Made by a program: the position numbers and the translations under genes
Assembly: GCF_023746555.1 (NCBI RefSeq)
Contig: NZ_CP098755.1
Location: forward strand, 4,985,001-5,049,000
DNA length: 64,000 bases
Reading direction: 5' to 3'
DNA from: Brevibacillus ruminantium
GTDB lineage: Bacteria > Bacillota > Bacilli > Brevibacillales > Brevibacillaceae
Shown: piece by piece, positions 44,634 to 53,146 of the stretch
How the letters are laid out: every line of letters starts with the position of its first letter
How positions within the stretch are numbered: position 1 is the stretch's first letter
Notes under the pieces: model-generated
Told to the model about the DNA's origin: nothing
What the model saw: only the letters and a program-made list of their open reading frames with translations
The model's database searches: none

Positions 44634-45950
44634 TCATCTCTTGATCCGGTGAATCATCAGCAGATTGGCAGCGGCACCGACCACCTCAAACGCAACCATC
44701 CCCCAAATAATCCCTGCAAGTGACCACTCTGGAATCCCTACCACGACGTATGTAACACCGGTAGATGCAAAGGAAGCGAAGAGCAATCCCAGAATCGGAC
44801 CGTTTTTGTTGTTCGCTGTCCACAAGATCGTTGTCGTCAGCTCCCTGATCCCGCAGAGCAGGGGAAGCAGTGCCAGCGAGCGGATTTCACCGCCCAGCGA
44901 AGTATTGCCGTATACCAGGTATGAGAGAGTCGGTCCGCACAGAAATAGCCCCGTTGAGGCAAGCAGCCCCCACCAAGCCCCCGCGGACAATGCTTTTCGG
45001 ACGCGCTGGTGAAACGAGGGCAGCCTTCCTCTCTCCCAGTCTGAGGCAAGCTTGGCGGCCATAATATGGGACAACGCAGCCGTTATCAGCGTCGGTGTAT
45101 AGACGATTGTACTGACCATTCCGATGTACTCGCCAAATACGGTAGCCGCTTCTACTTCGCTCATCCCCCCTTGGATAAGACGATTCGGGATGATCAGTGA
45201 ATCAAGAAAGTCATGCAACGGCAAAATAATCCGCGTAGCGAGAATGGCCATCGCCATTCGGAAGACTCCTCCCACTGGCAATTTGCCAACCAGACGCAAA
45301 TCCCGGCCAAAAGAGTCGGTATCTTCCGAAAAAGAACGCCGCAGCGCGGGAAGCAAAAACAAAAATGCGCCGAGAGCACCAATCGCTGCGGCCGCAACAG
45401 CTCCCCCTACCGCCTTAGTTAGCCCGGCGTCCAGCAAAAAGGTAGCCAGGAGAATCATCCCGACAATCCGCACGGTTTGTTCAACCAGTTCCGATACGGC
45501 AATACTCCGATACCGCTCCATTCCCTGAAGGTACCCTCGGATCAGATTTAAAACCGGCACGATGATCAGCGCCGGAAGCAAAAAGCGGAGGGGGATGATC
45601 AAGTCCTGATTTCCCATCCAACTCGATATCTCTGGAGCGTAAACATAGGTGAGCAGCGCCCCGACGCATGCCAGAAACGCAACAATCGGCAAAATAACGT
45701 GGAGGAGCCGCTCACCTACCCGGGCATTTGAAGCTGTAAAAAAGGTAAGCGCCGTGGAGAATCCGCCTGTGGCCAGCGTGATCAACAGACCAAACAACGC
45801 ATACGCCATCTGGAACAGACCGGTACCTTCTGCTCCCAGCACGCGAAACAGAAACATTTTCCCGATCGTCCCAATCACTTTCACCATCGCAATCAGTCCA
45901 GCACGCATGACCAATTGTTCAAAAGCACCTGTGATTTTTTTTGCTCTCAT
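44634..45950 (-). CDS. MOP-family polysaccharide flippase, SpoVB/MurJ-like
   Basis: 438 residues from the ATG at 45950; TTG at 45986 is an alternative with no better ribosome site. About 12-14 membrane segments of the polysaccharide biosynthesis/MviN superfamily (FRVLGAEGTGLFQMAYALFG, LLPALIIVPVLNLIRGYLQGMERY, VFGEYIGMVSTIVYTPTLIT). These export lipid-linked oligosaccharides; SpoVB acts in spore cortex synthesis. Single gene, separated from argG by the mobile relic. Confidence 0.85.
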   Translation of the reverse strand: MRAKKITGAFEQLVMRAGLIAMVKVIGTIGKMFLFRVLGAEGTGLFQMAYALFGLLITLATGGFSTALTFFTASNARVGERLLHVILPIVAFLACVGALLTYVYAPEISSWMGNQDLIIPLRFLLPALIIVPVLNLIRGYLQGMERYRSIAVSELVEQTVRIVGMILLATFLLDAGLTKAVGGAVAAAAIGALGAFLFLLPALRRSFSEDTDSFGRDLRLVGKLPVGGVFRMAMAILATRIILPLHDFLDSLIIPNRLIQGGMSEVEAATVFGEYIGMVSTIVYTPTLITAALSHIMAAKLASDWERGRLPSFHQRVRKALSAGAWWGLLASTGLFLCGPTLSYLVYGNTSLGGEIRSLALLPLLCGIRELTTTILWTANNKNGPILGLLFASFASTGVTYVVVGIPEWSLAGIIWGMVAFEVVGAAANLLMIHRIKR

Positions 45951-46028
45951 ACGTTTGAGTCCCCAACATGGATATGTTGTTATCAACGTATGTACGGCTT
46001 GTCTTCGTTATGCTTTTTCCAACTGAAT

Positions 46029-47159
46029 CTAATCGACCATGCGAATCAGCAAAAACTTTGTATGCTTGTCCCAGCCAAGATCCCAGGGAACATGATAGCG
46101 GTCAGCCGTATGCGAATTGACCAGAACGTACCCCTTGGGATCAAGTGCCGTCACAACGGAAAAATGGTCGAGATCGCCTCCCATTTCGTAGCCGATCAAG
46201 TCGCCTGGCCTCAGCTCTGCCAGGGCTGAGTGCGGAAATTTCTTGGTGGGCTTGGCGACCGCATTGTAGTTTCCTCGTGCAATCAGCTTCCCGTAGCCGC
46301 TGGACAATAAAAAGTGCTTGAGGGAGTCCGTTCTTACCCACGCGGCAGATCCACCCTGCTTGTATTTGTAAAACCAGCCGCCTCTCATGGGCAAGCCGCC
46401 GCCTTCTTCACGATCTCCGATCACCTGTGAAGTAAAATTCGTACAATCCCCGCCTTGGTACGTGTAATCCAGGTATTTTGGATTGTAGCGGTTGTTATTC
46501 CCGGCAAAAAAAGCGGTGCCTGCATATTTATTAGCGTATTCGACTGCCTTTTCCCGGTTGTACTTCCGCTTTCCGCTCACCTTTCCGACAGGCTGCTGCG
46601 GAAGAGAAATAACGCCGCTGACATGGGGCTTTTTGTGTACCGGGATCAACTCAGGATTTTCATCAAGAGGGTCCAGATACCACTCCTGTTTTACCCGCCA
46701 TTCGCCGCCCTGCCGTTTGATGGTTAATCCGTGTCTGGTCCCAACCCCAAAAGAGTGGAGTGTCCCATCCGTTGGGTATTGATAGGTCAGCTTCAAGGAT
46801 TGAACCAATCCCACTCTGAAGCCGTCGCCGACCTTTTTGATCCGCGCAATACGAATGCGCGTCTCGACATCGGTAAAGGCGACACCGCGTTCTTTGGCCC
46901 AGGCTTGGATATATTTCATCCTCGCTTTTTCACGCCCAAGTGCCGCCCTCCCCTGCTTCTCTTCGAGGATATAGTAGGGCTCCAATGCACTAATGTTGCG
47001 ATCTACCAACATCTTGGCCCTCGCGTTGTACAGCTTTTCCAAAAACTGTTTGCTGCTTTCCTCGTCTACTCCCTCTGTCGCTTTTAGCGTGTAAGACCCT
47101 GCGAGGACCGACGTGAAAAGAAATGTCATGACGATCGCGGCCACCAATTTTTTCAACAT
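46029..47159 (-). CDS. Secreted amidase-domain protein (Amidase_6)
   Basis: 376 residues from the ATG at 47159, 8 bases after GGAGG. Signal peptide about 1-27, an unassigned N-terminal region with an SH3/NTF2-like look, and a C-terminal 'putative amidase' domain: YNREKAVEYANKYAGTAF, YQGGDCTNFTSQVI (Cys nucleophile candidate), DLDHFSVVTALD (His). The fold is NlpC/CHAP-like, so it may cleave peptidoglycan or peptide amide bonds. Single gene. Confidence 0.82.
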   Translation of the reverse strand: MLKKLVAAIVMTFLFTSVLAGSYTLKATEGVDEESSKQFLEKLYNARAKMLVDRNISALEPYYILEEKQGRAALGREKARMKYIQAWAKERGVAFTDVETRIRIARIKKVGDGFRVGLVQSLKLTYQYPTDGTLHSFGVGTRHGLTIKRQGGEWRVKQEWYLDPLDENPELIPVHKKPHVSGVISLPQQPVGKVSGKRKYNREKAVEYANKYAGTAFFAGNNNRYNPKYLDYTYQGGDCTNFTSQVIGDREEGGGLPMRGGWFYKYKQGGSAAWVRTDSLKHFLLSSGYGKLIARGNYNAVAKPTKKFPHSALAELRPGDLIGYEMGGDLDHFSVVTALDPKGYVLVNSHTADRYHVPWDLGWDKHTKFLLIRMVD

Positions 47160-47279
47160 GCAGCTGCCCTCCATTAAGATTGTCACCACATATTTATCTC
47201 CAGGTCGTTCCATAATAAAGATGTCTCAGTAACGACGTTTGCATTCATTCAGTAATGGAGAAAACAGGAGGTCGATGGA

Positions 47280-48032
47280 ATGAATCTGACCGCAACGTCT
47301 CTTTTCCTTTGTATATCCCTCAGTTTGTCGTCGTTGGTACATCCTTTATCTTCAAAAGCTCCCGACAAAGGAAGAGATTACTATGAAGAGCGGGGAGATG
47401 TCGTCTGGGAAGTAAAGACGGAACACCCCATGATCGCGCTCACATTTGATGATGGACCAGATCCGGTGTATACCCCGCAAATACTTGCGCTCTTAAAGAA
47501 GTACGACGCGAAAGCGACTTTTTTTGTTTTGGGTGCACATGTAAAGAAAAACCCGGAGCTTTCACGTTCGATTGTGGGTGCAGGACATGAAATTGGCAAT
47601 CATACGTACAGTCATCCCAATTTTTTCAAGCTGCGGCCTGATCAGATTCAACAAGAGATTGAAATCACGTCTGAGATCATTACGGCTGTCACGGGCAAAA
47701 CTCCCGTCTTATTTCGGCCTCCTGGGGGTGTCTATAACGAAACCATTGTGAATACGGTGAAAAATTTGGGACTTTTGACAGTTATGTGGTCCTGGCATCA
47801 GGACACCCGGGATTGGAGTAATCCAGGCGTGAACAAAATCGTCAGAAAGGTATTAAACAATGCCCGACGAGGAGATATTGTTCTCTTCCACGACTATGGC
47901 GGCAACCGTTCCCAAACCGTCCGGGCTTTGGAAAAAATCCTCCCCGAGCTAAAGCGGAGAGGTTTTCATTTTGTAACGGTTTCCGAACTGATTCACATCA
48001 GAGGAAAGCTGCCCGTACACATGAAAAACTAA
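47280..48032 (+). CDS. Polysaccharide deacetylase (NodB domain)
   Basis: 250 residues with an N-terminal signal sequence or anchor (1-24). The CE4 motifs are all present: LTFDDGPDP (D-D), NHTYSHPNF (H-x3-H), RPPGGVYN, QDTRDWSNPG and IVLFHDYGG. A metal-dependent deacetylase of N-acetylated cell-wall sugars. AGGAGGT lies 7 bases before the ATG at 47280. Its stop is one base from the stop of the convergent sortase gene. Confidence 0.9.
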   Translation: MNLTATSLFLCISLSLSSLVHPLSSKAPDKGRDYYEERGDVVWEVKTEHPMIALTFDDGPDPVYTPQILALLKKYDAKATFFVLGAHVKKNPELSRSIVGAGHEIGNHTYSHPNFFKLRPDQIQQEIEITSEIITAVTGKTPVLFRPPGGVYNETIVNTVKNLGLLTVMWSWHQDTRDWSNPGVNKIVRKVLNNARRGDIVLFHDYGGNRSQTVRALEKILPELKRRGFHFVTVSELIHIRGKLPVHMKN

Positions 48033-48033
48033 G

Positions 48034-48972
48034 TTACATGGTTTTCGCCAGCTTTGAAAAAACGACCAGCCTTTTCTCATGCTCTCCTGTTTTGCGATTG
48101 TATTTACCAGAACAGGTGATGAGATTCAAGTGAGCCCCCTTTGACTGGGAAAAAATTTCTTCAACAGGCGCTTCACTGGTTTTAAAGGATTCCACCCGCG
48201 TAACCTGAAAGGTTAGACTAGAGCCTTTCGGATCGGAGACGATGATCTCATCCCCGGCCTTTAAATCACGCAACCGATAAAAGACAGCAGGTCCGGTGTA
48301 ATGGTCAAAATGTCCGGCAATCACGGCACTGCCCAGCTCTCCGGGATTGGTCCAGGGCGCCAAAATCCCCACCTTGTCAAAAGACTTGGGGACTCCCATT
48401 TGGCCATTGGCCAAAACCCCTACTTTTTCAATGGCCGTTTGCAGACGTATCGCGGGGATGCGAATTTTGGCGGCTTGAAAGCCCTTTACGACTTGTTGCG
48501 GTTTGGCTTCGGCTACTTGTTCTGGCGCGGACGTTTTCGCCATTTTGTCGCCTGCATCTGCTGGTTTATTAGTAGTATGGTCTACGTTAGTCGCCGCTTG
48601 GTTTGCTGTTTCTGTCTCCGCATGGTTAACTGCTTCTGCCGACGTATGGTTTACCGCTTCTGCAGTAGCATGCTTTACCGTTTCGGCAGCAGTTGTGTCC
48701 GTACCCAGCACCGCATTTTTTGATTTTGCAGTATCCGTTAATTCCGCTGAATGTGTGGCAAGCCCTGTTGGCCGCCCTGTTTGAGGGTGGCTCGTCTGTC
48801 CCGTTCCCTCTGTGTTTGACAGCCTGGCTTGATCGTCTGCCTTAAGCGCAGCTGAATGGTTTGTGATGTGATCCGCGGCAAGCAATCCATCCGTTTTTCC
48901 GTCGTTTGCTGCGGAAGAGCAAGCCGTACATATAATGAATAAGACCCCTATCAGAACAAAACTTTTCCTCAT
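48034..48972 (-). CDS. Class D/F-like sortase with lipobox-like N-terminus and repeat linker
   Basis: 312 residues from the ATG at 48972 (GAGG 9 bases upstream); GTG 48987 and ATG 48981 are alternatives. N-terminus MRKSFVLIGVLFIICTACSS looks like a lipoprotein signal (Cys18). A hydrophilic linker with AEAVNHTSAEAVNH-type repeats (about 75-150) leads to the sortase domain (about 165-312): IPAIRLQTAIEKVGVL, His in SAVIAGHFDHYTG, Cys in LNLITCSGKYN and Arg in HEKRLVVF. The neighbour upstream ends in MPKTG and is the likely substrate. Transcribed leftwards after a terminator. Confidence 0.85.
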   Translation of the reverse strand: MRKSFVLIGVLFIICTACSSAANDGKTDGLLAADHITNHSAALKADDQARLSNTEGTGQTSHPQTGRPTGLATHSAELTDTAKSKNAVLGTDTTAAETVKHATAEAVNHTSAEAVNHAETETANQAATNVDHTTNKPADAGDKMAKTSAPEQVAEAKPQQVVKGFQAAKIRIPAIRLQTAIEKVGVLANGQMGVPKSFDKVGILAPWTNPGELGSAVIAGHFDHYTGPAVFYRLRDLKAGDEIIVSDPKGSSLTFQVTRVESFKTSEAPVEEIFSQSKGAHLNLITCSGKYNRKTGEHEKRLVVFSKLAKTM

Positions 48973-49000
48973 CCTCTTCATCCTCACGATATTGGTGGGG

Positions 49001-49027
49001 AAAAAAGAGGGACATGCCCTCTTTTTT
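49001..49027. terminator. Terminator between the MPKTG protein and the sortase gene
   Basis: Perfect 11-base stem AAAAAAGAGGG (49001-49011) / CCCTCTTTTTT (49017-49027), two bases past the stop of the small protein. It would make the small secreted protein more abundant than the sortase. Confidence 0.85.
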
Positions 49028-49028
49028 C

Positions 49029-49256
49029 TTAGTTGCTTTCGCTAGCTCCGCCCATACCGGTTTTTGGCATTCCAGGAGCTGCTTTGATATGCAGCTTGTG
49101 TCCTTTGGCTGCTTTGGTATGCACCTTATGCTTCATGGATTTCGTGTGCATTTTATGGTGCGTCTTGTGCTTTTTGCTGTGATCCGTTTCTGCAAAAACG
49201 GACGTACCCGCAAATACTACACATGTGGCCAGCGCGAGAGAGAGAATTTTTTTCAA
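49029..49256 (-). CDS. Small secreted His/Lys-rich protein with C-terminal MPKTG sorting-like motif
   Basis: 75 residues from TTG at 49256, with GAGGTG 7 bases upstream. Signal peptide 1-22 (LALATCVVFAGTSVFA). The mature chain is almost only His, Lys, Thr, Met and Ala (HSKKHKTHHKMHTKSMKHK), strongly basic and potentially metal-binding. It ends PGMPKTGMGGASESN. MPKTG is an LPxTG-like sorting pentapeptide, but the membrane segment and basic tail of classical substrates are missing. Gene order, protein then sortase, supports a substrate-enzyme pair. Confidence 0.7.
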   Translation of the reverse strand: MKKILSLALATCVVFAGTSVFAETDHSKKHKTHHKMHTKSMKHKVHTKAAKGHKLHIKAAPGMPKTGMGGASESN

Positions 49257-49384
49257 GGGTGTCACCTCTTTTATATGATGGTGGTACATTCTTAAAATGC
49301 ACAGAACCAAGGGAGCTATGTTCGGAAAAAAACGGATGGGGGCAGCTTCCTTTTAATTTGAAGAAGCTTTTTTGAAATTAGGAG

Positions 49385-49416
49385 TTGACCTTCACCTATA
49401 CGTAAAGGTGTACAGT
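49385..49416 (+). promoter_or_regulatory. MerR-type operator/promoter
   Basis: TTGACC (49385-49390) and TACAGT (49411-49416) are separated by 20 bases, the over-long spacing typical of MerR-activated promoters. The spacer holds the dyad CACCT-atacgta-AAGGTG. It probably gives autoregulation of the downstream regulator. Confidence 0.75.
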
Positions 49417-49439
49417 GATGTTGTCGGGAGGTGAACACT

Positions 49440-50204
49440 GTGGAATATACAGTGCAAAAGCTTGGGCAGTTGGCGGGGATTAGCACTCGAACCCTGCGGT
49501 ATTATGACGAAATAGGCATCCTGAAGCCGGCCAGGATCAATTCGTCAGGATATCGCCTCTACGGTCAGGCGGAAATCGACAGATTACAGCAGATTTTATT
49601 TTATAAGGAGCTGGGAATTCCGCTTGAGGTGATCAAGGAAATCGTCACGTCCCCATCCTTTCATCGAGGAAAAGCATTGCGAGAACACCGTTCTAAACTC
49701 CTTGACAAACGAATGCAGTTGGATCTGCTGATTCGTAATGTAGAAAACACAATTGCTGCTATGGAGGGGAAGATAACCATGTCCGATCGTGAAAAATTTG
49801 AGGGATTCAAGCAAGAGATGCTCGATGAGAATGAGAAGAAGTACGGTGCTGAGATCCGCGAAAAGTATGGAGAGACTGCTGTCAACAAATCGAATGAAAA
49901 GCTGCTGAAGATGACCGCCGAAGAGTATGAAGAAGCGACCCGTATCGAAAATGAGCTGACATCCACGTTAGCGGAAGCAATGCAAACCGGCGATCCCGCA
50001 AGTCCGCTCGCCCAAAAAGCTGCGGGTTTGCACAAGCAATGGCTGCTTTATTACTGGAGTGATTACAGTAAAGAAGCGCATGCCGGACTTGCCCACATGT
50101 ACGTCGCGGATGAACGGTTTCAGGCCCATTACGATGCCAAGCAACCGGGTACGGCAGAATTTTTGCGAGATGCCATTCTGATTTTTACGGGTCAAACGAA
50201 GTAA
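49440..50204 (+). CDS. MerR-family regulator with TipAS ligand domain
   Basis: 254 residues from GTG at 49440 (GGGAGGT 7 bases upstream). MerR winged helix (YTVQKLGQLAGISTRTLRYY, about 1-75), dimer helix (about 80-120) and a C-terminal TipAS/albicidin-binding domain (about 130-254; KMTAEEYEEATRIENEL, HKQWLLYYW, HAGLAHMYVADERFQAHY). Mta/TipA-type proteins bind drugs or peptides and activate efflux genes. No transporter is adjacent, so it may control itself or a distant gene. Preceded by a MerR-type promoter and followed by a strong terminator. Confidence 0.9.
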   Translation: MEYTVQKLGQLAGISTRTLRYYDEIGILKPARINSSGYRLYGQAEIDRLQQILFYKELGIPLEVIKEIVTSPSFHRGKALREHRSKLLDKRMQLDLLIRNVENTIAAMEGKITMSDREKFEGFKQEMLDENEKKYGAEIREKYGETAVNKSNEKLLKMTAEEYEEATRIENELTSTLAEAMQTGDPASPLAQKAAGLHKQWLLYYWSDYSKEAHAGLAHMYVADERFQAHYDAKQPGTAEFLRDAILIFTGQTK

Positions 50205-50211
50205 AAGAAGA

Positions 50212-50253
50212 GGGTGTACCAGCGTCTTGCCGCGTTGGCACACCCTTTTTTTT
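50212..50253 (+). terminator. Intrinsic terminator of the MerR gene
   Basis: Imperfect hairpin gggtgtacca / tggcacaccc (50212-50245) followed by eight T residues. Confidence 0.9.
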
Positions 50254-50374
50254 CAATTTTTACATTTGAATTGAAATAAGACCCTCATCCCTTTACGATA
50301 AGGATAGATCCAGTCTCATGATACACACAACTCGGAACGCAACCCGTGGCAATTGAAAAGGAGATGTTGAGGGT

Positions 50375-51190
50375 TTGAAACTTTCCCGCATTCACCCCGT
50401 TTTTTACCACTTGCGAGTCGCCCAAAAGCGACTGGGAAGGCAACTGTCTGATCGCTTCGGCGGCACTCGCTTTGCCCGGCAGCAGGCAGATACAACGAAA
50501 TACACGTACTCCTGCAAAAAACACCAATCCTTGCTCCGGCGAAAACTGGGCCAATCCGATCCCCGGCTGCAGGAGAACAAGATCATGAATCTTCAGTTGG
50601 CCATCCCTGCTCTCGACGGACTTTTGATCCAGCCTGGCGAAACCTTTTCTTTTTGGCAGCGGGTTGGCAAGACAACGGCGGAGAAAGGCTATGTGGAAGG
50701 CCTGCTCCTGTCGCAGGGCGAAGTCACTACAGGTATTGGCGGCGGACTTTGTCAGCTTGCCAACCTGCTCTTTTGGATGGCTCTCCATACGCCTTTAGAG
50801 ATAACGGAAAGACACCACCACCAGTTTGACCCCTTTCCGGATGACCAGCGGGTTCTTCCTTTTGGCAGCGGGGCCAGTGTTTTTTACAATTATGTCGACC
50901 TGCGCTTCCACAACCCCACCCAACAGACATTTCAACTGCGCGTGTGGCTGACTGACAAGCATCTGAAAGGTGCCATTTTTTCCGATCAGCTCTGGCCTTT
51001 TTCCTATCACCTGGAAGAGCGAAACCACCAGTTTCTTCAGCAGGCAGCAAAGAACTATCGCCGCAATGAGATATGGCGGTTGGTGTACGATAAACAAACG
51101 GGAAACCGGATTTCGGAGGAGCTGATGATCCGCAATTTCTCCGAGGTCAAATACAATCTGGACGATCTGCCGCCCATCCTTCACGGATGA
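50375..51190 (+). CDS. VanW family protein
   Basis: 271 residues from a TTG at 50375, with AAAGGAG 11 bases upstream. The VanW core motifs are NLQLAIPALDGLLIQPGETF, SFWQRVG, GGGLCQLANLLFWMAL (C in a GGGxCQ motif), HHHQFDPFPD and DLRFHNPT. VanW proteins accompany some vancomycin-resistance clusters but most, as here, are chromosomal and of unknown function, perhaps acting on the cell wall. No signal peptide is visible. Single gene; no van genes nearby. Confidence 0.85.
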   Translation: MKLSRIHPVFYHLRVAQKRLGRQLSDRFGGTRFARQQADTTKYTYSCKKHQSLLRRKLGQSDPRLQENKIMNLQLAIPALDGLLIQPGETFSFWQRVGKTTAEKGYVEGLLLSQGEVTTGIGGGLCQLANLLFWMALHTPLEITERHHHQFDPFPDDQRVLPFGSGASVFYNYVDLRFHNPTQQTFQLRVWLTDKHLKGAIFSDQLWPFSYHLEERNHQFLQQAAKNYRRNEIWRLVYDKQTGNRISEELMIRNFSEVKYNLDDLPPILHG

Positions 51191-51216
51191 TGCGCTCAGC
51201 CGCTCTCCTCCGCTGC

Positions 51217-51648
51217 TCAGGCGCCTGTCTTGTAGGGAACCTGCGGCACGAAAGCTGCTCCCTTATGTTTTCCGATCCACGTCAGTTCTGCCTGGGCGAG
51301 GCGCTCGAAATTTTCGGCCACATGGATATCTCCTTCGGCTCTCCAGCCCGCAATGATGGGATACAGCGGGATGAAGTAGCCGTTAATAAACCACATGTCA
51401 AACAGCAGATCAGGGTGCACCAGACCGTTTTTGTGCAGCACTCCCACCATTTCAAAAAAACCATACAGGGTCACGAATTGGGTAAAACCTTCACTTCCCC
51501 GCGGATTCGACTGAATAAAGGATTCATAGGTCCAGACTTCATCCCGAAATGTGACTGAAAACCATTTTTTCGCCTCGCGCAGCCGCTCTGATTCAAACTG
51601 ATCGTACAGCTTCAATACAATGTCAGCATCCTGATAGGTAGGAATCAT
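51217..51648 (-). CDS. DUF4760-like protein
   Basis: 143 residues from the ATG at 51648; an ATG at 51693 extends the frame by 15 poorly supported residues. The opening IPTYQDADIVLKLYDQFESE, REAKKWFSVTF resembles DUF4760 proteins, small cytosolic helical proteins of unknown function. There is no transmembrane segment apart from a moderately hydrophobic stretch (about 85-105). It converges with vanW, 26 bases from its stop. Ribosome site weak (AAGGA 14 bases away). Confidence 0.55.
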   Translation of the reverse strand: MIPTYQDADIVLKLYDQFESERLREAKKWFSVTFRDEVWTYESFIQSNPRGSEGFTQFVTLYGFFEMVGVLHKNGLVHPDLLFDMWFINGYFIPLYPIIAGWRAEGDIHVAENFERLAQAELTWIGKHKGAAFVPQVPYKTGA

Positions 51649-51757
51649 GTTGACTCGCCACTTCCTTTTCCTTTGAAATGAATATCCTTCCATTATTATC
51701 CATGTTCGCCCATTTGTCTATGGTCCAGATCATGAGGCAAAGAGCAGGCGTTCAATC

Positions 51758-51780
51758 CCCCGAAGAGGGGGGCGTTTTTC
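51758..51780 (+). repeat. GC-rich hairpin in the intergenic region
   Basis: CCCCC-gaaga-GGGGG with a flanking GGCG/CG and a T-run on the plus strand. It looks like a plus-strand terminator, but no rightward gene ends nearby, so its role is unclear. Confidence 0.35.
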
Positions 51781-51783
51781 ACA

Positions 51784-51832
51784 GAAAAACAGTTACAGAG
51801 AGGTTCTTCTAGTGAATCGCCTCCTGTAACTG
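51784..51832 (-). terminator. Terminator overlapping the end of the HD-GYP gene
   Basis: Minus-strand stem CAGTTACAG (51832-51824) / CTGTAACTG (51798-51790), extended by GAGG/CCTC, then TTTTTC. The HD-GYP stop codon (51811-51809) lies inside the loop, so the terminator folds from the last coding codons. Confidence 0.8.
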
Positions 51833-53146
51833 CTTTTCGGTTTGTCCGTCATGCTGAATAATGGTTTCGAGCTCTTCACGTGACAACTGGTTCACGACAC
51901 GTATAAATTGCTCAGCAAGCTCACTGTCAAACTGTGTGCCAGCACCGCGTCTGATCTCCTGCAATGCATCTTCTACCGGGAGGCCTTTGCGATAGGGCCT
52001 GTCCGCTACCATGGCATCAAACGCATCGGAAATCGCCAAAATTCGGGCCATAAGCGGAATATCCAATCCCTTCAAGCCATCCGGATATCCTTTTCCATCA
52101 ATCCGTTCGTGGTGGGAGCGGATGGCAGGCAACAGCTCATGAAACATCCCTGCCTGCAATATGATCTCATATCCAATCACCGTATGCTGCTTGATCTTGT
52201 CGTATTCCTCTGGTGTTAATTTCCCTTTTTTATTGAGAATCTCATCTGCGATGCCAATTTTACCGATGTCATGCAAGATTCCGCCGAAATATATTTCTTC
52301 CACTTTATCCGAGGGCAGGCCGATCGCACGGGCAATTTCGCGCCCCCAATATGCAACGCGCTGGGAATGTCCGCTGGTGTAGTGATCGCGGGCATCGATG
52401 GAAGCGGCCATCGTCGTGAGGAATCTATGGTTGAAGGTTTTGATTTCTTCTACTTTCTGTTGCAGCTTTTGCACACTGCTATAGTAATGATGGAAAACGT
52501 AGCTGATGGTCACAAACGCTGCCATCATGGGAATCAACGGCATTAGACCGTATGATTCAACCAGACGGGAGCCTACCCCGGCCAGGATCAGCAGCAGCAA
52601 ATACGTAGAAGTAAAACCCTTTGCCATTTCCTTAATGGTCCCAACCCAGTCTTTATTATAAAAATAGGAAATTCCCAATCCGCATAAAACCAAATTTACG
52701 AACCAATAAACGAGTGCCAAAAACAGATCAGAGAGAATGGGAGAAACCGAATCAAACGTGATGAGCCAGTCTTTTAACGCACCGACTGTCCATATGGTCA
52801 TAACCAGCTGACCGATATTCACCGCCGCTTTGACCGGATTTACTCTTACCAAAAAGGCAATAATCAATGCCTCGATAACTGCACACCAAACGCCAATCCA
52901 TGTGCCAAACAGCAAAATACCCGAGAAAATGACGGCATTGTTTACCGTCAGAATCGTATTGGATAACCGTACCGGGGTAAAGGTTGAAAGAATGGTAAGG
53001 AGAGTATAGGCAACTAATACTCCCCAGTGTTCGCGTGACTGCCATTCAAACAAGGATGAGTAAAGAATCAGAATGGCAGCCACAACAAATCCAATTTGAA
53101 CAACAATACCCTTTGTCATTCTTTGCAGGCTAACTTTTGGTTGCAT
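51809..53146 (-). CDS. Membrane HD-GYP domain protein, probable c-di-GMP phosphodiesterase
   Basis: 445 residues. About seven or eight membrane segments (residues 10-225) form an integral sensor domain, then a linker helix and an HD-GYP domain (about 235-415): TSGHSQRVAYW, GGILHDIGKIGIADEIL, HTVIGYEIL, HHERIDGKGYPDGLKG, SDAFDAM. The HD and GYP signature residues are intact, so it should hydrolyse c-di-GMP. It is preceded by DUF5317 (17-base overlap), a short secreted peptide and two c-di-GMP-II-like riboswitches, suggesting feedback control by its own substrate. Confidence 0.9.
   Translation of the reverse strand: MQPKVSLQRMTKGIVVQIGFVVAAILILYSSLFEWQSREHWGVLVAYTLLTILSTFTPVRLSNTILTVNNAVIFSGILLFGTWIGVWCAVIEALIIAFLVRVNPVKAAVNIGQLVMTIWTVGALKDWLITFDSVSPILSDLFLALVYWFVNLVLCGLGISYFYNKDWVGTIKEMAKGFTSTYLLLLILAGVGSRLVESYGLMPLIPMMAAFVTISYVFHHYYSSVQKLQQKVEEIKTFNHRFLTTMAASIDARDHYTSGHSQRVAYWGREIARAIGLPSDKVEEIYFGGILHDIGKIGIADEILNKKGKLTPEEYDKIKQHTVIGYEIILQAGMFHELLPAIRSHHERIDGKGYPDGLKGLDIPLMARILAISDAFDAMVADRPYRKGLPVEDALQEIRRGAGTQFDSELAEQFIRVVNQLSREELETIIQHDGQTEKQLQEAIH

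Noticed and set aside
50285..50788. 167-codon minus-strand frame opposite vanW
   Set aside because: Antisense to the conserved VanW core, no ribosome site.
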